Below are positions 1 to 8,185 of a DNA stretch of 64,000 nucleotides, piece by piece. The notes beneath the pieces were generated by a model. That model was not told the origin of the DNA. It searched no databases and saw only the letters and a list, made by a program, of their open reading frames with translations. Both the position numbers and the translations under genes were made by a program. Location: assembly GCA_029249445.1 (NCBI GenBank), contig JAQWHI010000013.1, positions 62,001 through 126,000 of the forward strand, written 5' to 3'. Each line of letters begins with the position of its first letter. The stretch's first letter is position 1. Source of the stretch: Crocinitomicaceae bacterium. Its GTDB lineage: Bacteria > Bacteroidota > Bacteroidia > Flavobacteriales_D > Crocinitomicaceae.

Positions 1-351
1 GAGATCAATAATTTGCAGACTACTTTGTCCTTCATCGCATACCACATAAGCGTAATTTTTATATGTTTTGATATCGCGATGCACGACCATGGTCGAAACA
101 AAATGTCCCGTAATTGAATCGATAGCAATGAACTCTTCATTTTCTGAAATTGCAAAAACATGTATTCCTTCTGTTGAACCAGCGATCGCATATTCTGTAC
201 CATTCAATGTATACCCCCAACAGTCGTTGTATCGAACATTAGTCGAATTGGAAAGTAGTGAGTTGTCTGACCAATGATCGAGTAAATGCACATTGTATGA
301 TTCTTGGCCGAAAACGAGCAATGGAAACAACATAAAAACCAGTCTGATCAT
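1..351 (-). CDS. Choice-of-anchor B family protein, N-terminal part (cut by window start)
   Basis: The minus-strand frame opens at the ATG at 351 and is still open at base 1, giving 117 visible codons. Residues 1-16 form a signal peptide (MIRLVFMLFPLLVFGQ). The following segment, with WGYTLNGTEYAIAGS, then VVHRDIKTYKNYAYVV and SLQIIDL, matches the start of the choice-of-anchor B family: secreted Bacteroidota proteins with LVIVD-type beta-propeller repeats that usually end in a sorting or anchor domain. The C-terminus lies outside the window, so the anchor type is unknown. An alternative start is the ATG at 333. Family assignment is by recognised pattern only; no enzymatic role is claimed. Confidence 0.72.
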   Translation of the reverse strand, partial: MIRLVFMLFPLLVFGQESYNVHLLDHWSDNSLLSNSTNVRYNDCWGYTLNGTEYAIAGSTEGIHVFAISENEEFIAIDSITGHFVSTMVVHRDIKTYKNYAYVVCDEGQSSLQIIDL

Positions 352-411
352 ACGAATAAAAAAAAATAGTACGCTAAAGATAAAAGAATGCTATCAATCG
401 TTCGAGATTCA

Positions 412-441
412 TTTGCGATTGCTTAGATTTAACTATTTTAG
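412..441 (+). promoter_or_regulatory. Candidate Bacteroidota-type promoter for the DPM1-like/pyrC operon
   Basis: TTTG at 412-415 is followed after 18 bases by TATTTTAG at 434-441. This is one mismatch from the Bacteroidota -7 consensus TAnnTTTG, with a -33 TTTG box at near-normal spacing. It lies about 20 bases before the GTG start at 463. Pattern evidence only. Confidence 0.4.
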
Positions 442-462
442 CGTTCATCTAAATTAGTAAAA

Positions 463-1176
463 GTGTCAGATTCAGTAATAATTATTCCTACATTTAATGA
501 GCTCGACAACGTTGAGCGCATGACTCGTAAGGTAATGTTGCTTGATAAAGAATTTGATATTTTATTTGTTGATGATTCGTCTCCCGATGGAACGGCAGAA
601 AAGATAAAAGAGTTGCAAAAGGAATTCCCAAATCGAATATATTTAGAAGAGCGTCAAGGAAAGCTAGGTTTAGGGACAGCATATATTCATGGATTTCGTT
701 GGTCTGTAGCTAAGAATTATGAATATATTTTTGAAATGGATTGTGATTTCTCTCACAATCCGGACGACTTAATTCACTTATATTTAGCCTGTGCTGAGGG
801 CGGTGCCGATTTGAGTATTGGCTCGCGTTATTGTAAAGGTGGAAAGGTAAAGAATTGGCCAGTCAAGCGCATTTTGATGTCGTATTTTGCCAGTGTTTAT
901 GTGCGTATGATTTTATGGATCGGTATAAAAGATACGACTGCAGGTTTTAAGTGCTACAAACGGTCAGTGTTGCAAAAGATCAATTTAGATGGTGTAACCT
1001 TCAAAGGCTATGCCTTTCAAGTATGCATGAAATATGCTGCGATTCGTCACGGGTTTAAAGTAACTGAGGTTCCGATAACATTTATCGATAGAGAGTTTGG
1101 AGAATCAAAAATGAGTACAGGAATATTTAAAGAAGCGTTTTTTGGTGTTTGGAAAATGCGAAGTATGGATTTATGA
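463..1176 (+). CDS. DPM1-like polyprenol monophosphomannose synthase (GT2)
   Basis: A 237-residue family-2 glycosyltransferase without membrane segments, the usual size of the soluble dolichol/polyprenol-phosphate mannose synthase (DPM1) type. It should transfer a hexose, probably mannose, from a nucleotide sugar to a polyprenyl phosphate on the inner face of the membrane. Visible motifs are IIIPTFNE (6-13), DDSSPDGT (37-44) and the metal-binding MDCDFSHNP (92-100), which is nearly diagnostic for DPM1; GSRYCKGG follows. The start is GTG at 463, since no ATG precedes the conserved N-terminus. It overlaps the next gene by four bases (ATGA). Donor and acceptor are inferred from the family. Confidence 0.85.
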   Translation: MSDSVIIIPTFNELDNVERMTRKVMLLDKEFDILFVDDSSPDGTAEKIKELQKEFPNRIYLEERQGKLGLGTAYIHGFRWSVAKNYEYIFEMDCDFSHNPDDLIHLYLACAEGGADLSIGSRYCKGGKVKNWPVKRILMSYFASVYVRMILWIGIKDTTAGFKCYKRSVLQKINLDGVTFKGYAFQVCMKYAAIRHGFKVTEVPITFIDREFGESKMSTGIFKEAFFGVWKMRSMDL

Positions 1177-2507
1177 AATCAATTGTATTACGAGGTGGTA
1201 TTATTGTCAATGAGGCGCGTAGGTTAGAAGCAGATCTCTTGATTAAAAATGGTAGAATAGAAAAAATTGCACCTTCAATAGTGGTTGATGAAAATTGTGA
1301 AGAGGTTCATTTGAATGGGAAATTGATTCTCCCAGGTTGTATAGATGATCAGGTTCACTTCCGCGAGCCGGGGTTAACCCACAAAGGAAATATCCGAACA
1401 GAGTCAAGAGCTGCGGTCGCTGGTGGGATAACCTCATACATGGAGCAGCCAAATACTAAGCCTGCTGCAATCACCATTGAAGAATTAGAAAAGAAATATC
1501 AGAGTGCGAGTCAACACTCTATTGCGAACTACAGTTTTAATATGGGGGCAACCAATGACAACCTAGAAGAACTGAAAAAGGTAAGTAAAATAGATGTTGC
1601 TGGCATTAAAATTTTTATGGGTTCTTCGACAGGTAATATGTTGGTTGATGCACAAAATACTCTTGAAGAGATTTTTCAATTGGACCATCAGCTCATTACA
1701 CATTGCGAGGATGAAAATATAATCAAATCAAATCTTGAAAAAGCAAAGGCAGAATTTGGTGAAAATATCCCAATTCGAATGCATCCAGTAATTCGAAGTG
1801 AACGAGCTTGTTATTTGAGTTCCTCTTCTGCTGTAGAATTGGCCAAAAAACATGGAAGTAGATTGCATGTTTTTCATATTAGCACGGCAAAAGAAACAGA
1901 ATTGTTTTCGAATAAACTCCCGCTCTCCGAAAAGAAGATTACTGCTGAGGTGTGTGTACATCATCTGTGGTTTGATGACAGTCAATATGATACGAAGGGC
2001 AGTCACATTAAATGGAATCCGGCGGTGAAAACGGCTCGAGATCGCGATGGACTTTGGAATGCTCTTTTGGACGATCGCCTCGATGTCATCGCAACGGACC
2101 ATGCTCCTCACACGATTCAGGAGAAAAACAATTCTTATTTAAGTGCACCTTCAGGTGGTCCTTTGGTACAACATGCCTTACTTGCAATGCTTCAAAAGGC
2201 GGAAGAAGGCAAAATTTCAATTGAGCGAATTGTCGATAAAATGGCACATGCGCCAGCTACGTTGTTCAGAATTGAAAACAGGGGGTATATTCGTGAGGGA
2301 TATTTTGCAGATTTAGTTGTTGTTGATACGAAGTCCAATTATGCTGTGACAAAGGAGAATATTATTTACAAATGTGGATGGTCTCCATTTGAAGGCGTTC
2401 AATTTTCAAATTCGATTGATTCAACATACGTGAATGGGTTAAAAGTATTCCATAATGGTTCAATTATCGAAGCTGGAAATGGCAGTAGATTGATATTTAA
2501 TAGATGA
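1173..2507 (+). CDS. pyrC: Dihydroorotase
   Basis: A 444-residue amidohydrolase catalysing N-carbamoyl-aspartate to dihydroorotate in pyrimidine synthesis. Evidence: IDDQVHFREPGLTHKG (57-72), MEQPNTKP (90-97), GIKIFMGSSTGNM with the probable carboxylated Lys146, His177 (LITHCEDE), His235 (FHIST) and ATDHAPH with Asp309. The usual HxH metal motif reads Q60-V-H62, so the first His is replaced by Gln; I recall the same replacement in Bacteroidota homologues. The ATG at 1173, overlapping the upstream TGA, is preferred over an in-frame ATG at 1149 that would extend into the glycosyltransferase gene. It is co-transcribed with the genes on both sides. Confidence 0.93.
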   Translation: MKSIVLRGGIIVNEARRLEADLLIKNGRIEKIAPSIVVDENCEEVHLNGKLILPGCIDDQVHFREPGLTHKGNIRTESRAAVAGGITSYMEQPNTKPAAITIEELEKKYQSASQHSIANYSFNMGATNDNLEELKKVSKIDVAGIKIFMGSSTGNMLVDAQNTLEEIFQLDHQLITHCEDENIIKSNLEKAKAEFGENIPIRMHPVIRSERACYLSSSSAVELAKKHGSRLHVFHISTAKETELFSNKLPLSEKKITAEVCVHHLWFDDSQYDTKGSHIKWNPAVKTARDRDGLWNALLDDRLDVIATDHAPHTIQEKNNSYLSAPSGGPLVQHALLAMLQKAEEGKISIERIVDKMAHAPATLFRIENRGYIREGYFADLVVVDTKSNYAVTKENIIYKCGWSPFEGVQFSNSIDSTYVNGLKVFHNGSIIEAGNGSRLIFNR

Positions 2508-2863
2508 TTCGTTTTTTGGTTATATCGTTTGTTTTATTTGCTTCTTGCTCACCAGGAATTGATCGCATATCTGCGCCAAAAGATTTAATTCTGCGTGAAG
2601 ATTTGATACCTGTACTTACTGAACTAACCAAATTGGAAGGGCATGTCACCTCAAAGTTCAATACAATCAATAAATACCACAAAGTGATTACAAGAACAGG
2701 TGACTCATTACTCAAATCAAAAGGATATACGAATGCTCAGTTTGAAGCATCGATGGATTATTACATTTCTCGACAAGAAGAAATGATAGCAATCTACGAT
2801 CAGGTACTTGAGAACCTAAATGAGGATCTAGGAAAAATTGAGTCCAGTCGAGACACGCTTTAA
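2504..2863 (+). CDS. DUF4296 lipoprotein
   Basis: A 119-residue predicted lipoprotein: a hydrophobic N-terminus ends in FASC, with the acyl-acceptor Cys15, followed by a helical charged domain typical of DUF4296 (the ISAPKDLI, LTKLEGHV and ISRQEEMIAIYDQVLENLNEDL segments). Function is unknown in the family. It starts within the stop codon of pyrC (ATGA overlap), and the order DPM1-like, dihydroorotase, DUF4296 recurs in Bacteroidota, so the three are probably one operon. Likely periplasmic and membrane-anchored. Confidence 0.8.
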   Translation: MIRFLVISFVLFASCSPGIDRISAPKDLILREDLIPVLTELTKLEGHVTSKFNTINKYHKVITRTGDSLLKSKGYTNAQFEASMDYYISRQEEMIAIYDQVLENLNEDLGKIESSRDTL

Positions 2864-2877
2864 GATCGTCTGTTTTC

Positions 2878-4425
2878 CTAATCAATCCGAGTGAATTTTA
2901 AATCGTGAAAGTCAAAGCTAAAGTCGATGTCAGGGGAAATTCCTTCCATACTTATACCGCTTGCTTTGCCAGTTTCATCAAAAGTAAAATAGGCAAAGGC
3001 ACTACATTCCATATCAATATAATCCCATTTAATAACAAAGGTAGTATCGTTATAATACCGCAATTCACCGCTCAATTTAGGCGAGCGTTCTGATTTGATA
3101 TAGAGCGTTTCATCTCCCATGCTGATTGATACATTACCATACCAATTGTCGTGGTAAGTCCCAATCGTTTTTGTTAAATCAGAGAGGGAATACTTGGCAT
3201 TTTTCAAGACATGATCAACCGCGTTTAATACTGAGTCTTCCTTTTCTTGACTTTGCGTTATCCAGCTATCAGCGAGGGTAACCCAATCAACTTTTTCAAC
3301 TCCAAGGTATCCATCGATAATTGATCGTGAAATCATTTCGTAACTGTATCCTCCGGGTGCGGCATTGGTAAGCACAACAGCACCAATTCCGAGTTCTGGA
3401 ATCATTCGAGTTTTGGAGAGCATTCCGGGTAGACCACCTCCGTGTCCAACTACTGTATATCCATTGTAATCATCAATACTCCATCCCAAGCCGTAAGCTC
3501 TAAATTGACTCTTATAATGGCCTTTAGGTACAGCGTTAAAATTGATATTCGTATGCGGCTGCCACATGAGACTGTGGTTTTCTTCCGATATAATTTCCTT
3601 ATTATTCCAGTTTCCATGGTTTAGGTTGAGAATCATCCAAGCTCCCAAATCGTGTACACTTGAATAAATTCCAGCTGCGGCTTCTCCTTGTGTGATGCTC
3701 ATGTGTGAGAGCGGAACCAATTCCCCATCAATTAGTGAATGTGGTACCGCAACATTATTTTGATTTAGCAATCGTGTTTGCTTTCCAGCAGACTCAGTCA
3801 TATTTAAAGGCTTCATAATCTGAGTTTCTATGAAGTCACACCAGCTCATTCCACTTACACGTGCGACTATTTCTCCAGCGACAATGAACATCAAGTTGTT
3901 GTAGTCGTATTTTGTCCGAAAGGAAGAAGTGGGTGTTTGGTATTGAAAATTTCCAAGAATCTCTTTCATTGTATAATCATTTCCGTCAGGGAACCACATC
4001 AAATCACCTGCGCCTAAACCCAATCCACTTCGATGGCAGAGCAAGTCCATGATCGTATAATTACTAGTTACGAATGTGTCGTAGGTTTTAAATTCGGGCA
4101 GATAATCAATGACTTTGTCGTTCCAGTTAAGTTTGCCTGCATCAACTAGCATCGCAAGTGCTGTTGCGGTAAAAGCTTTGCTGTTCGAGGCGATTCCGAA
4201 GCGGGTATGCTCATCAACTTTTTCTTTTGTCTGAACCGATGCAACACCATATCCTTTTTCATGGATAATTTTACCGTTTTTTACGATTACAACTGCAACA
4301 CCAGCATGTGGTGAAGTATTCATTGCTGATTCTACAATAGAATCTATTTGTTTTGAACTCAACTCTTGAGCAAGAATCAATGATGACAGACAAAAAGTGA
4401 TTCCGAATAAAGATAGTTTAAGCAT
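2878..4425 (-). CDS. Serine hydrolase, beta-lactamase/AmpC-like family, with DUF3471-like C-terminus
   Basis: A 515-residue exported serine hydrolase. Residues 1-20 are a signal peptide (cleavage near LILAQ). The penicillin-recognising fold shows the S-x-x-K motif at Ser80-Lys83 (ASNSKAF), the Y-x-N motif at Tyr175-Asn177 and a late HGGG in place of KTG, as in class C-like esterases and peptidases. After about residue 400 comes a beta-rich domain resembling DUF3471, common on these proteins in Bacteroidota. The likely site is the periplasm or cell surface; the substrate (D-amino peptide, ester or beta-lactam) cannot be told from sequence. It stands alone, with its stop 14 bases from the convergent DUF4296 gene. 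Confidence 0.88.
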   Translation of the reverse strand: MLKLSLFGITFCLSSLILAQELSSKQIDSIVESAMNTSPHAGVAVVIVKNGKIIHEKGYGVASVQTKEKVDEHTRFGIASNSKAFTATALAMLVDAGKLNWNDKVIDYLPEFKTYDTFVTSNYTIMDLLCHRSGLGLGAGDLMWFPDGNDYTMKEILGNFQYQTPTSSFRTKYDYNNLMFIVAGEIVARVSGMSWCDFIETQIMKPLNMTESAGKQTRLLNQNNVAVPHSLIDGELVPLSHMSITQGEAAAGIYSSVHDLGAWMILNLNHGNWNNKEIISEENHSLMWQPHTNINFNAVPKGHYKSQFRAYGLGWSIDDYNGYTVVGHGGGLPGMLSKTRMIPELGIGAVVLTNAAPGGYSYEMISRSIIDGYLGVEKVDWVTLADSWITQSQEKEDSVLNAVDHVLKNAKYSLSDLTKTIGTYHDNWYGNVSISMGDETLYIKSERSPKLSGELRYYNDTTFVIKWDYIDMECSAFAYFTFDETGKASGISMEGISPDIDFSFDFHDLKFTRID

Positions 4426-4534
4426 AAATTAAATAATTGGTGGTGAATCTTAATAGTAATTCACAGATTTTGTAATACAAAAGATGTATTGATATCCGTC
4501 TGTGGTATTTTTATGGTTATTGGAGACTTAAAAA

Positions 4535-5092
4535 TCAGCTTTTACTTCGTTTAGGATTATTTTTAATGAAAGACCCCCAATCTGATGATTTGGATTTATT
4601 GTGTTCTCCCACACCATTGGAATAATGGTGACACAAGGCAACTGCAAGTCCGTCTGTTGCATCAAGATATTTTGGTATTTCATCGAATTTCAAGATTTTT
4701 TGAAGCATTGCAGCGACTTGTTCTTTGCTTGCAGCACCCGATCCAGTGATTGATTGTTTGATGCGTCTTGGCGAATATTCTTCAAACGGCAGATTGTGCG
4801 ACAGCGAGGCAGCAATAGCTACGCCTTGGGCCCGTCCGAGCTTTAGCATTGATTGCACATTTTTACCGAAGAATGGCGCTTCAATTGCCATCTCATCTGG
4901 TTTGTATTCCCTTATTAACCCATCCAAACGTTCAAAGATTCGTTTCAATTTATCGGGATGTGTTGGAAGTTTTTGGAGTTTGATAATCCCGAAATTGAGC
5001 ATTTTCACTTGCTTACCCGTAACATGGATAATACCATAACCCATGACAGTAGTACCTGGGTCAATTCCAAGAATTATTTTATCTTCAAGCAT
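4535..5092 (-). CDS. ruvC: Crossover junction endodeoxyribonuclease RuvC
   Basis: A 185-residue Holliday-junction resolvase, of usual length, that cuts four-way junctions with RuvAB. The RNase H-like catalytic acids are visible: Asp11 in ILGIDPGTT, Glu71 in MAIEAPFFGKN, and Asp144 and Asp147 in YLDATDGLAVALCHH. The middle SPRRIKQSITGSGAASKEQV is the DNA-binding signature. The start at 5092 overlaps on the opposite strand with the ATG of the next gene (both within CATG at 5090-5093), so any promoter must lie inside the neighbour. Confidence 0.96.
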   Translation of the reverse strand: MLEDKIILGIDPGTTVMGYGIIHVTGKQVKMLNFGIIKLQKLPTHPDKLKRIFERLDGLIREYKPDEMAIEAPFFGKNVQSMLKLGRAQGVAIAASLSHNLPFEEYSPRRIKQSITGSGAASKEQVAAMLQKILKFDEIPKYLDATDGLAVALCHHYSNGVGEHNKSKSSDWGSFIKNNPKRSKS

Positions 5093-6032
5093 GAAATGGA
5101 CTTCATTGCTTAAAACTAAAAAAAATCAAAAGAACATATTTGTTTTTGTCAAACTGATTCTCTTCGTGGGCGTGATTTTTGTCTTATTCGAGCAAATCCG
5201 TCGGTTTGATCATGAGGCCTGGAATTCTTTTGTATTGATACGACCACTGTCTTTTTTTCTTGCAGTAATATTAGTTTTTCCGAATATATGGTTGGCTTTT
5301 TTAAAGTGGAAAATTACGTTGACTTCGATTGGTATTTATTCTGATTCAGCATTGAGGGTTCAGTCTTTTTTTGCGGGGATCGTTACTGGTATGCTGACGC
5401 CAAATATGATCGGAAATTTTATTGGAAGGTTCTATTATTTCGAGCGAAAACACCGCCCCCAAATTGTTGTGTTCACTATGCTATCCAATTTCTCACAGTT
5501 CATAGCGAGTGTTACATTCGGAACGATTGCAATTATGATTCTGGGCAAAGTACTGGTTTTAGATAGTAGTCAGGAGGTAGTTACCTTATTGTTTGTAGTA
5601 TTGCTTTTGTCCTATTTGACCTATTTTTTTCTTGATAATTTTTTGGCACGTTTCAAGGCCCGTCAGACAACCCGTGTTTTTCATGAGATTCTGAAGCAAA
5701 ATCGATCATATCGTCTAAAGTTGTTGGGTTTAAGTTTTGGTCGTTTTTTCTTATTTACAACCCAATTTTCTCTAATGTTAAATGCCTTTGGTGCGGAATG
5801 GAATTTAACCCTGATTGCATCGATTTGGCAGGTATATCTGATAACGATGCTTGCTCCATCGCTGTTTTTAGGGAAAATAGGTATTAAAGAATCGATTTCT
5901 TTGTTTGTCCTAGGCGCATTGGGTTTGAATGACGTATCTATTTTATTTTCATCTTTAGTTATCTGGTTTGTAAATTCGATGCTTCCAGCTTTAGTTGGTT
6001 TGGCCATTTGTAGAAATCAATTGAAGGAATGA
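5091..6032 (+). CDS. Flippase-like / lysylphosphatidylglycerol synthase transmembrane-family protein
   Basis: A 313-residue multi-pass membrane protein with about seven or eight hydrophobic segments, beginning near residue 14 (IFVFVKLILFVGVIFVLF). The pattern, including LTPNMIGNFIGRFYYF and LAPSLFLGKIGIKES, fits the LPG_synthase_TM / UPF0104 flippase-like family, which lacks the catalytic GNAT-like domain of MprF. Such proteins are often paired with glycosyltransferases, as here: the next gene overlaps by four bases. Lipid-linked substrate transport is an inference. The start at 5091 avoids an N-terminal extension (to 5043) that would be antisense to ruvC. Confidence 0.72.
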   Translation: MKWTSLLKTKKNQKNIFVFVKLILFVGVIFVLFEQIRRFDHEAWNSFVLIRPLSFFLAVILVFPNIWLAFLKWKITLTSIGIYSDSALRVQSFFAGIVTGMLTPNMIGNFIGRFYYFERKHRPQIVVFTMLSNFSQFIASVTFGTIAIMILGKVLVLDSSQEVVTLLFVVLLLSYLTYFFLDNFLARFKARQTTRVFHEILKQNRSYRLKLLGLSFGRFFLFTTQFSLMLNAFGAEWNLTLIASIWQVYLITMLAPSLFLGKIGIKESISLFVLGALGLNDVSILFSSLVIWFVNSMLPALVGLAICRNQLKE

Positions 6033-7144
6033 TATCACTCGTACTACTATATCTCTCCATTTATGCCCTTTCATTTTTTATACTTGTGCGGTTGGGTGGC
6101 ATATATCAATCCAAAAAGGAAAGAATTTATGTCTTAGAAGAGCCTCATATCAATCGTGAAGAAATTACGGTCTTAATTCCGTTTAGAAATGAGGAAAAAC
6201 GATTGGATGGTCTGATTCAAAGTATAAATCGACTCGTCAAAACTCCAGCAAATTTTATCTTCATCAATGATCACTCTGATGACGAATCTGTCCTTAAATT
6301 GAAAAACGGTTTAAAAATCCGTAATTATGAAATTTTGAAGCTTCCAGTTGAAATGACAGGGAAGAAGCGGGCATTGCGATATGCAGCGGCAAAAGTTACT
6401 ACCGAATACACGCTAACTTTTGATGCGGATGTTCAGTTTGAATCTAACTTTTTTGATAAAATAGAGGCTTTAAGTAAAGCAGATATGTACGTACTTAATG
6501 CAATAATGAAATCGGAAAAATGGTACGAGTGTTTTTATGAAATAGACGTATTATTGGTTTCTGCTATAAATACTGGAGTTTCTGGATTTGCGCGACCAAT
6601 TGCTGCGAGTGGTGCCAATCTGTTGTATCGAACAGCTGTCTTTAATCGGGTTGACCGTATTGAATCTCACGTTCATCTTTCGAGTGGGGATGACGCATAT
6701 CTTTTGCGCGACTTCCGAGCAGCCAAATGTGATGTTCGTTTACACACGAGTCGCGATTTTTCAGTAATTACAGAGACGCCCAAGTCAATCAATGAATTCA
6801 TTAACCAGCGTATGCGCTGGATAGGAAAGACATCAAATGTTAAGGATACCTTAAGTACACGATTGATCATTTTCCAAACACTATTTACTCTGGTGTTTTT
6901 GGTCATTTTAGTATGGACTGTGATGGGAAAAGATTGGGGTTTGACACTGAAATTACTTGGTATCAAGACCAGCATTGACCTTTTTGTTTTTGGGATTTAT
7001 TTTATGAAACTTGGCAGAGCAGTGGTTCTATTGTTTGTACCGATTTATGAGTTACTCTTTCCTATTTATACAGTTGTATTGATGGTTCTTCATTTCATTT
7101 ATACTCCGCAATGGAAAGGCAGGGAGATTTATACGAGGGAATAA
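6029..7144 (+). CDS. Membrane glycosyltransferase, family 2
   Basis: A 371-residue GT2 enzyme with one N-terminal membrane helix (residues 2-22) and about three C-terminal hydrophobic segments (after residue 278). Catalytic motifs are PFRNEEKR (51-58), the DxD motif Asp132-Ala-Asp134, SSGDD (218-222) and the processive-type QRMRW at 260-264. These suggest polymerising or lipid-linked sugar transfer at the inner membrane. It overlaps the flippase-like gene by ATGA, so the two probably act in one envelope-glycan step. The donor and acceptor are not identifiable. Confidence 0.85.
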   Translation: MISLVLLYLSIYALSFFILVRLGGIYQSKKERIYVLEEPHINREEITVLIPFRNEEKRLDGLIQSINRLVKTPANFIFINDHSDDESVLKLKNGLKIRNYEILKLPVEMTGKKRALRYAAAKVTTEYTLTFDADVQFESNFFDKIEALSKADMYVLNAIMKSEKWYECFYEIDVLLVSAINTGVSGFARPIAASGANLLYRTAVFNRVDRIESHVHLSSGDDAYLLRDFRAAKCDVRLHTSRDFSVITETPKSINEFINQRMRWIGKTSNVKDTLSTRLIIFQTLFTLVFLVILVWTVMGKDWGLTLKLLGIKTSIDLFVFGIYFMKLGRAVVLLFVPIYELLFPIYTVVLMVLHFIYTPQWKGREIYTRE

Positions 7145-7149
7145 TAAGT

Positions 7150-7605
7150 TTACTTTAAAAAAATGTGCTCATAGTATGGGTAATCGTCATTTCCTTTTGA
7201 CAACGGCAAATGAAAGTCTGACATTCGAAGTTCTTCTGAATTGACAGAACCAACAAGTGTATCAGATTCCCTATTGTCTAATTTTATTTTGTAATCAAAA
7301 CCACTGCTTAATTGAGTTGATCCACTTTTGAATTTATCCAAAATCACGCGGTATTGTTCTTGATCAATTCCATCTCTCAATGTGGTCACCTTTCCTTTTT
7401 CTAAAAATGTGACCGCATATAAATTGGGATAATCTTCTGCTGATAGGGTTGAAACTACTACAGTATCGTTGGCACTGTCATAGTTGTACTCGATAGAATG
7501 ACTCCAAGTCCAGGTTCCGACAAGTAGTGAGGCCTCATTCTCGAGTCTATCTTTTATGCAGCTTGTGAAGGATATAGCAGCGACAAACAAAATGAGGTAT
7601 TTCAT
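7150..7605 (-). CDS. Hypothetical lipoprotein (lipocalin-like)
   Basis: A 151-residue protein with a signal sequence ending in a lipobox (FTSC, Cys16), then LVGTWTWSHSIEYNY, a pattern seen at the start of lipocalin-like Bacteroidota lipoproteins, and a predominantly beta-strand body. I do not recognise a specific family. It is convergent with the upstream glycosyltransferase, with a gap of only five bases. Periplasmic or outer-membrane anchoring is predicted; function unknown. Confidence 0.6.
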   Translation of the reverse strand: MKYLILFVAAISFTSCIKDRLENEASLLVGTWTWSHSIEYNYDSANDTVVVSTLSAEDYPNLYAVTFLEKGKVTTLRDGIDQEQYRVILDKFKSGSTQLSSGFDYKIKLDNRESDTLVGSVNSEELRMSDFHLPLSKGNDDYPYYEHIFLK

Positions 7606-7625
7606 GCTAAATTTTTAATGTGAAT

Positions 7626-7668
7626 AAAAAAAAACTCTCTGTTCCGATTGAGAGGATGCAGAGAGTTT
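7626..7668 (-). terminator. Intrinsic terminator of the DUF3127 gene
   Basis: A perfect 10-base stem (7632-7641 with 7659-7668, AAACTCTCTG/CAGAGAGTTT) around a 17-base loop. Read on the minus strand it is followed by an unbroken run of T (the A-run at 7626-7634). It sits 20 bases past the DUF3127 stop. Confidence 0.8.
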
Positions 7669-7687
7669 AATAATTCTAGGTTTCAAA

Positions 7688-8074
7688 TTAAAATGGCAAA
7701 TCGTCATCTTCAGCAGCCTCTGTAGAGGCCGATGGTGCAGATGCAGGGACAGGGTTCAGATTCATGTCAGAAGGGCCTCCTTGCGGCATTCCTTGTCCTA
7801 CTTTTTCAATTCTCCACGCATCTAAGGTATTGAAATACTTTACCTCTCCCTGTGGGCTTGTCCATTCTCGACCTCTTAAGTTAAATGAAACTTCAACATT
7901 ATCACCTTCCGTATATCCATCGAGCATCGAACATTTGTCTTGAACAGATTGGAACAAGATATCTTGAGGATACATGCTTGAAGCATCATTAATTACGAAT
8001 TCTCTTTTCGCAAATTTTTCGGTTACTTGAACCGTGTCTTTGATCACTTTAACAGTTCCGGTTAATTTGAACAT
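7688..8074 (-). CDS. DUF3127 protein with SSB-like C-terminal tip
   Basis: A 128-residue soluble protein. Residues 1-92 form a beta-rich, OB-fold-like DUF3127 domain (LTGTVKVIKDTVQV, KREFVINDAS, NVEVSFNLRGREW). Residues 93-118 are a Gly/Pro/Ser/Ala-rich linker, and the chain ends EAAEDDDLPF. This last element is nearly identical to the SSB C-terminal tip (DDDIPF), which in SSB recruits RecG, PriA, RecO and other partners. The whole plan of OB-like core, disordered linker and acidic tip copies that of single-stranded DNA-binding protein. A nucleic-acid-binding role is inferred, not established. It is monocistronic, with its own terminator. Confidence 0.8.
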   Translation of the reverse strand: MFKLTGTVKVIKDTVQVTEKFAKREFVINDASSMYPQDILFQSVQDKCSMLDGYTEGDNVEVSFNLRGREWTSPQGEVKYFNTLDAWRIEKVGQGMPQGGPSDMNLNPVPASAPSASTEAAEDDDLPF

Positions 8075-8185
8075 AATTGATTTTAATTTATTTATGGTTA
8101 ATTTGATTCCTCATTGTCGTTTAAATTGACAGTTGATTCCTCATTCTCTTTTTTTATTCAAAGCGAATTCTTCGCTGAAATTAAT

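Noticed and set aside
172-174. Plus-strand frame 68-277 as a small gene
   Set aside because: The minus strand here encodes the signal peptide and conserved start of a choice-of-anchor B protein, which explains the region better.
4725-5039. 104-codon plus-strand open frame within ruvC
   Set aside because: It is the antisense shadow of a clearly conserved gene and has no domain-like features.
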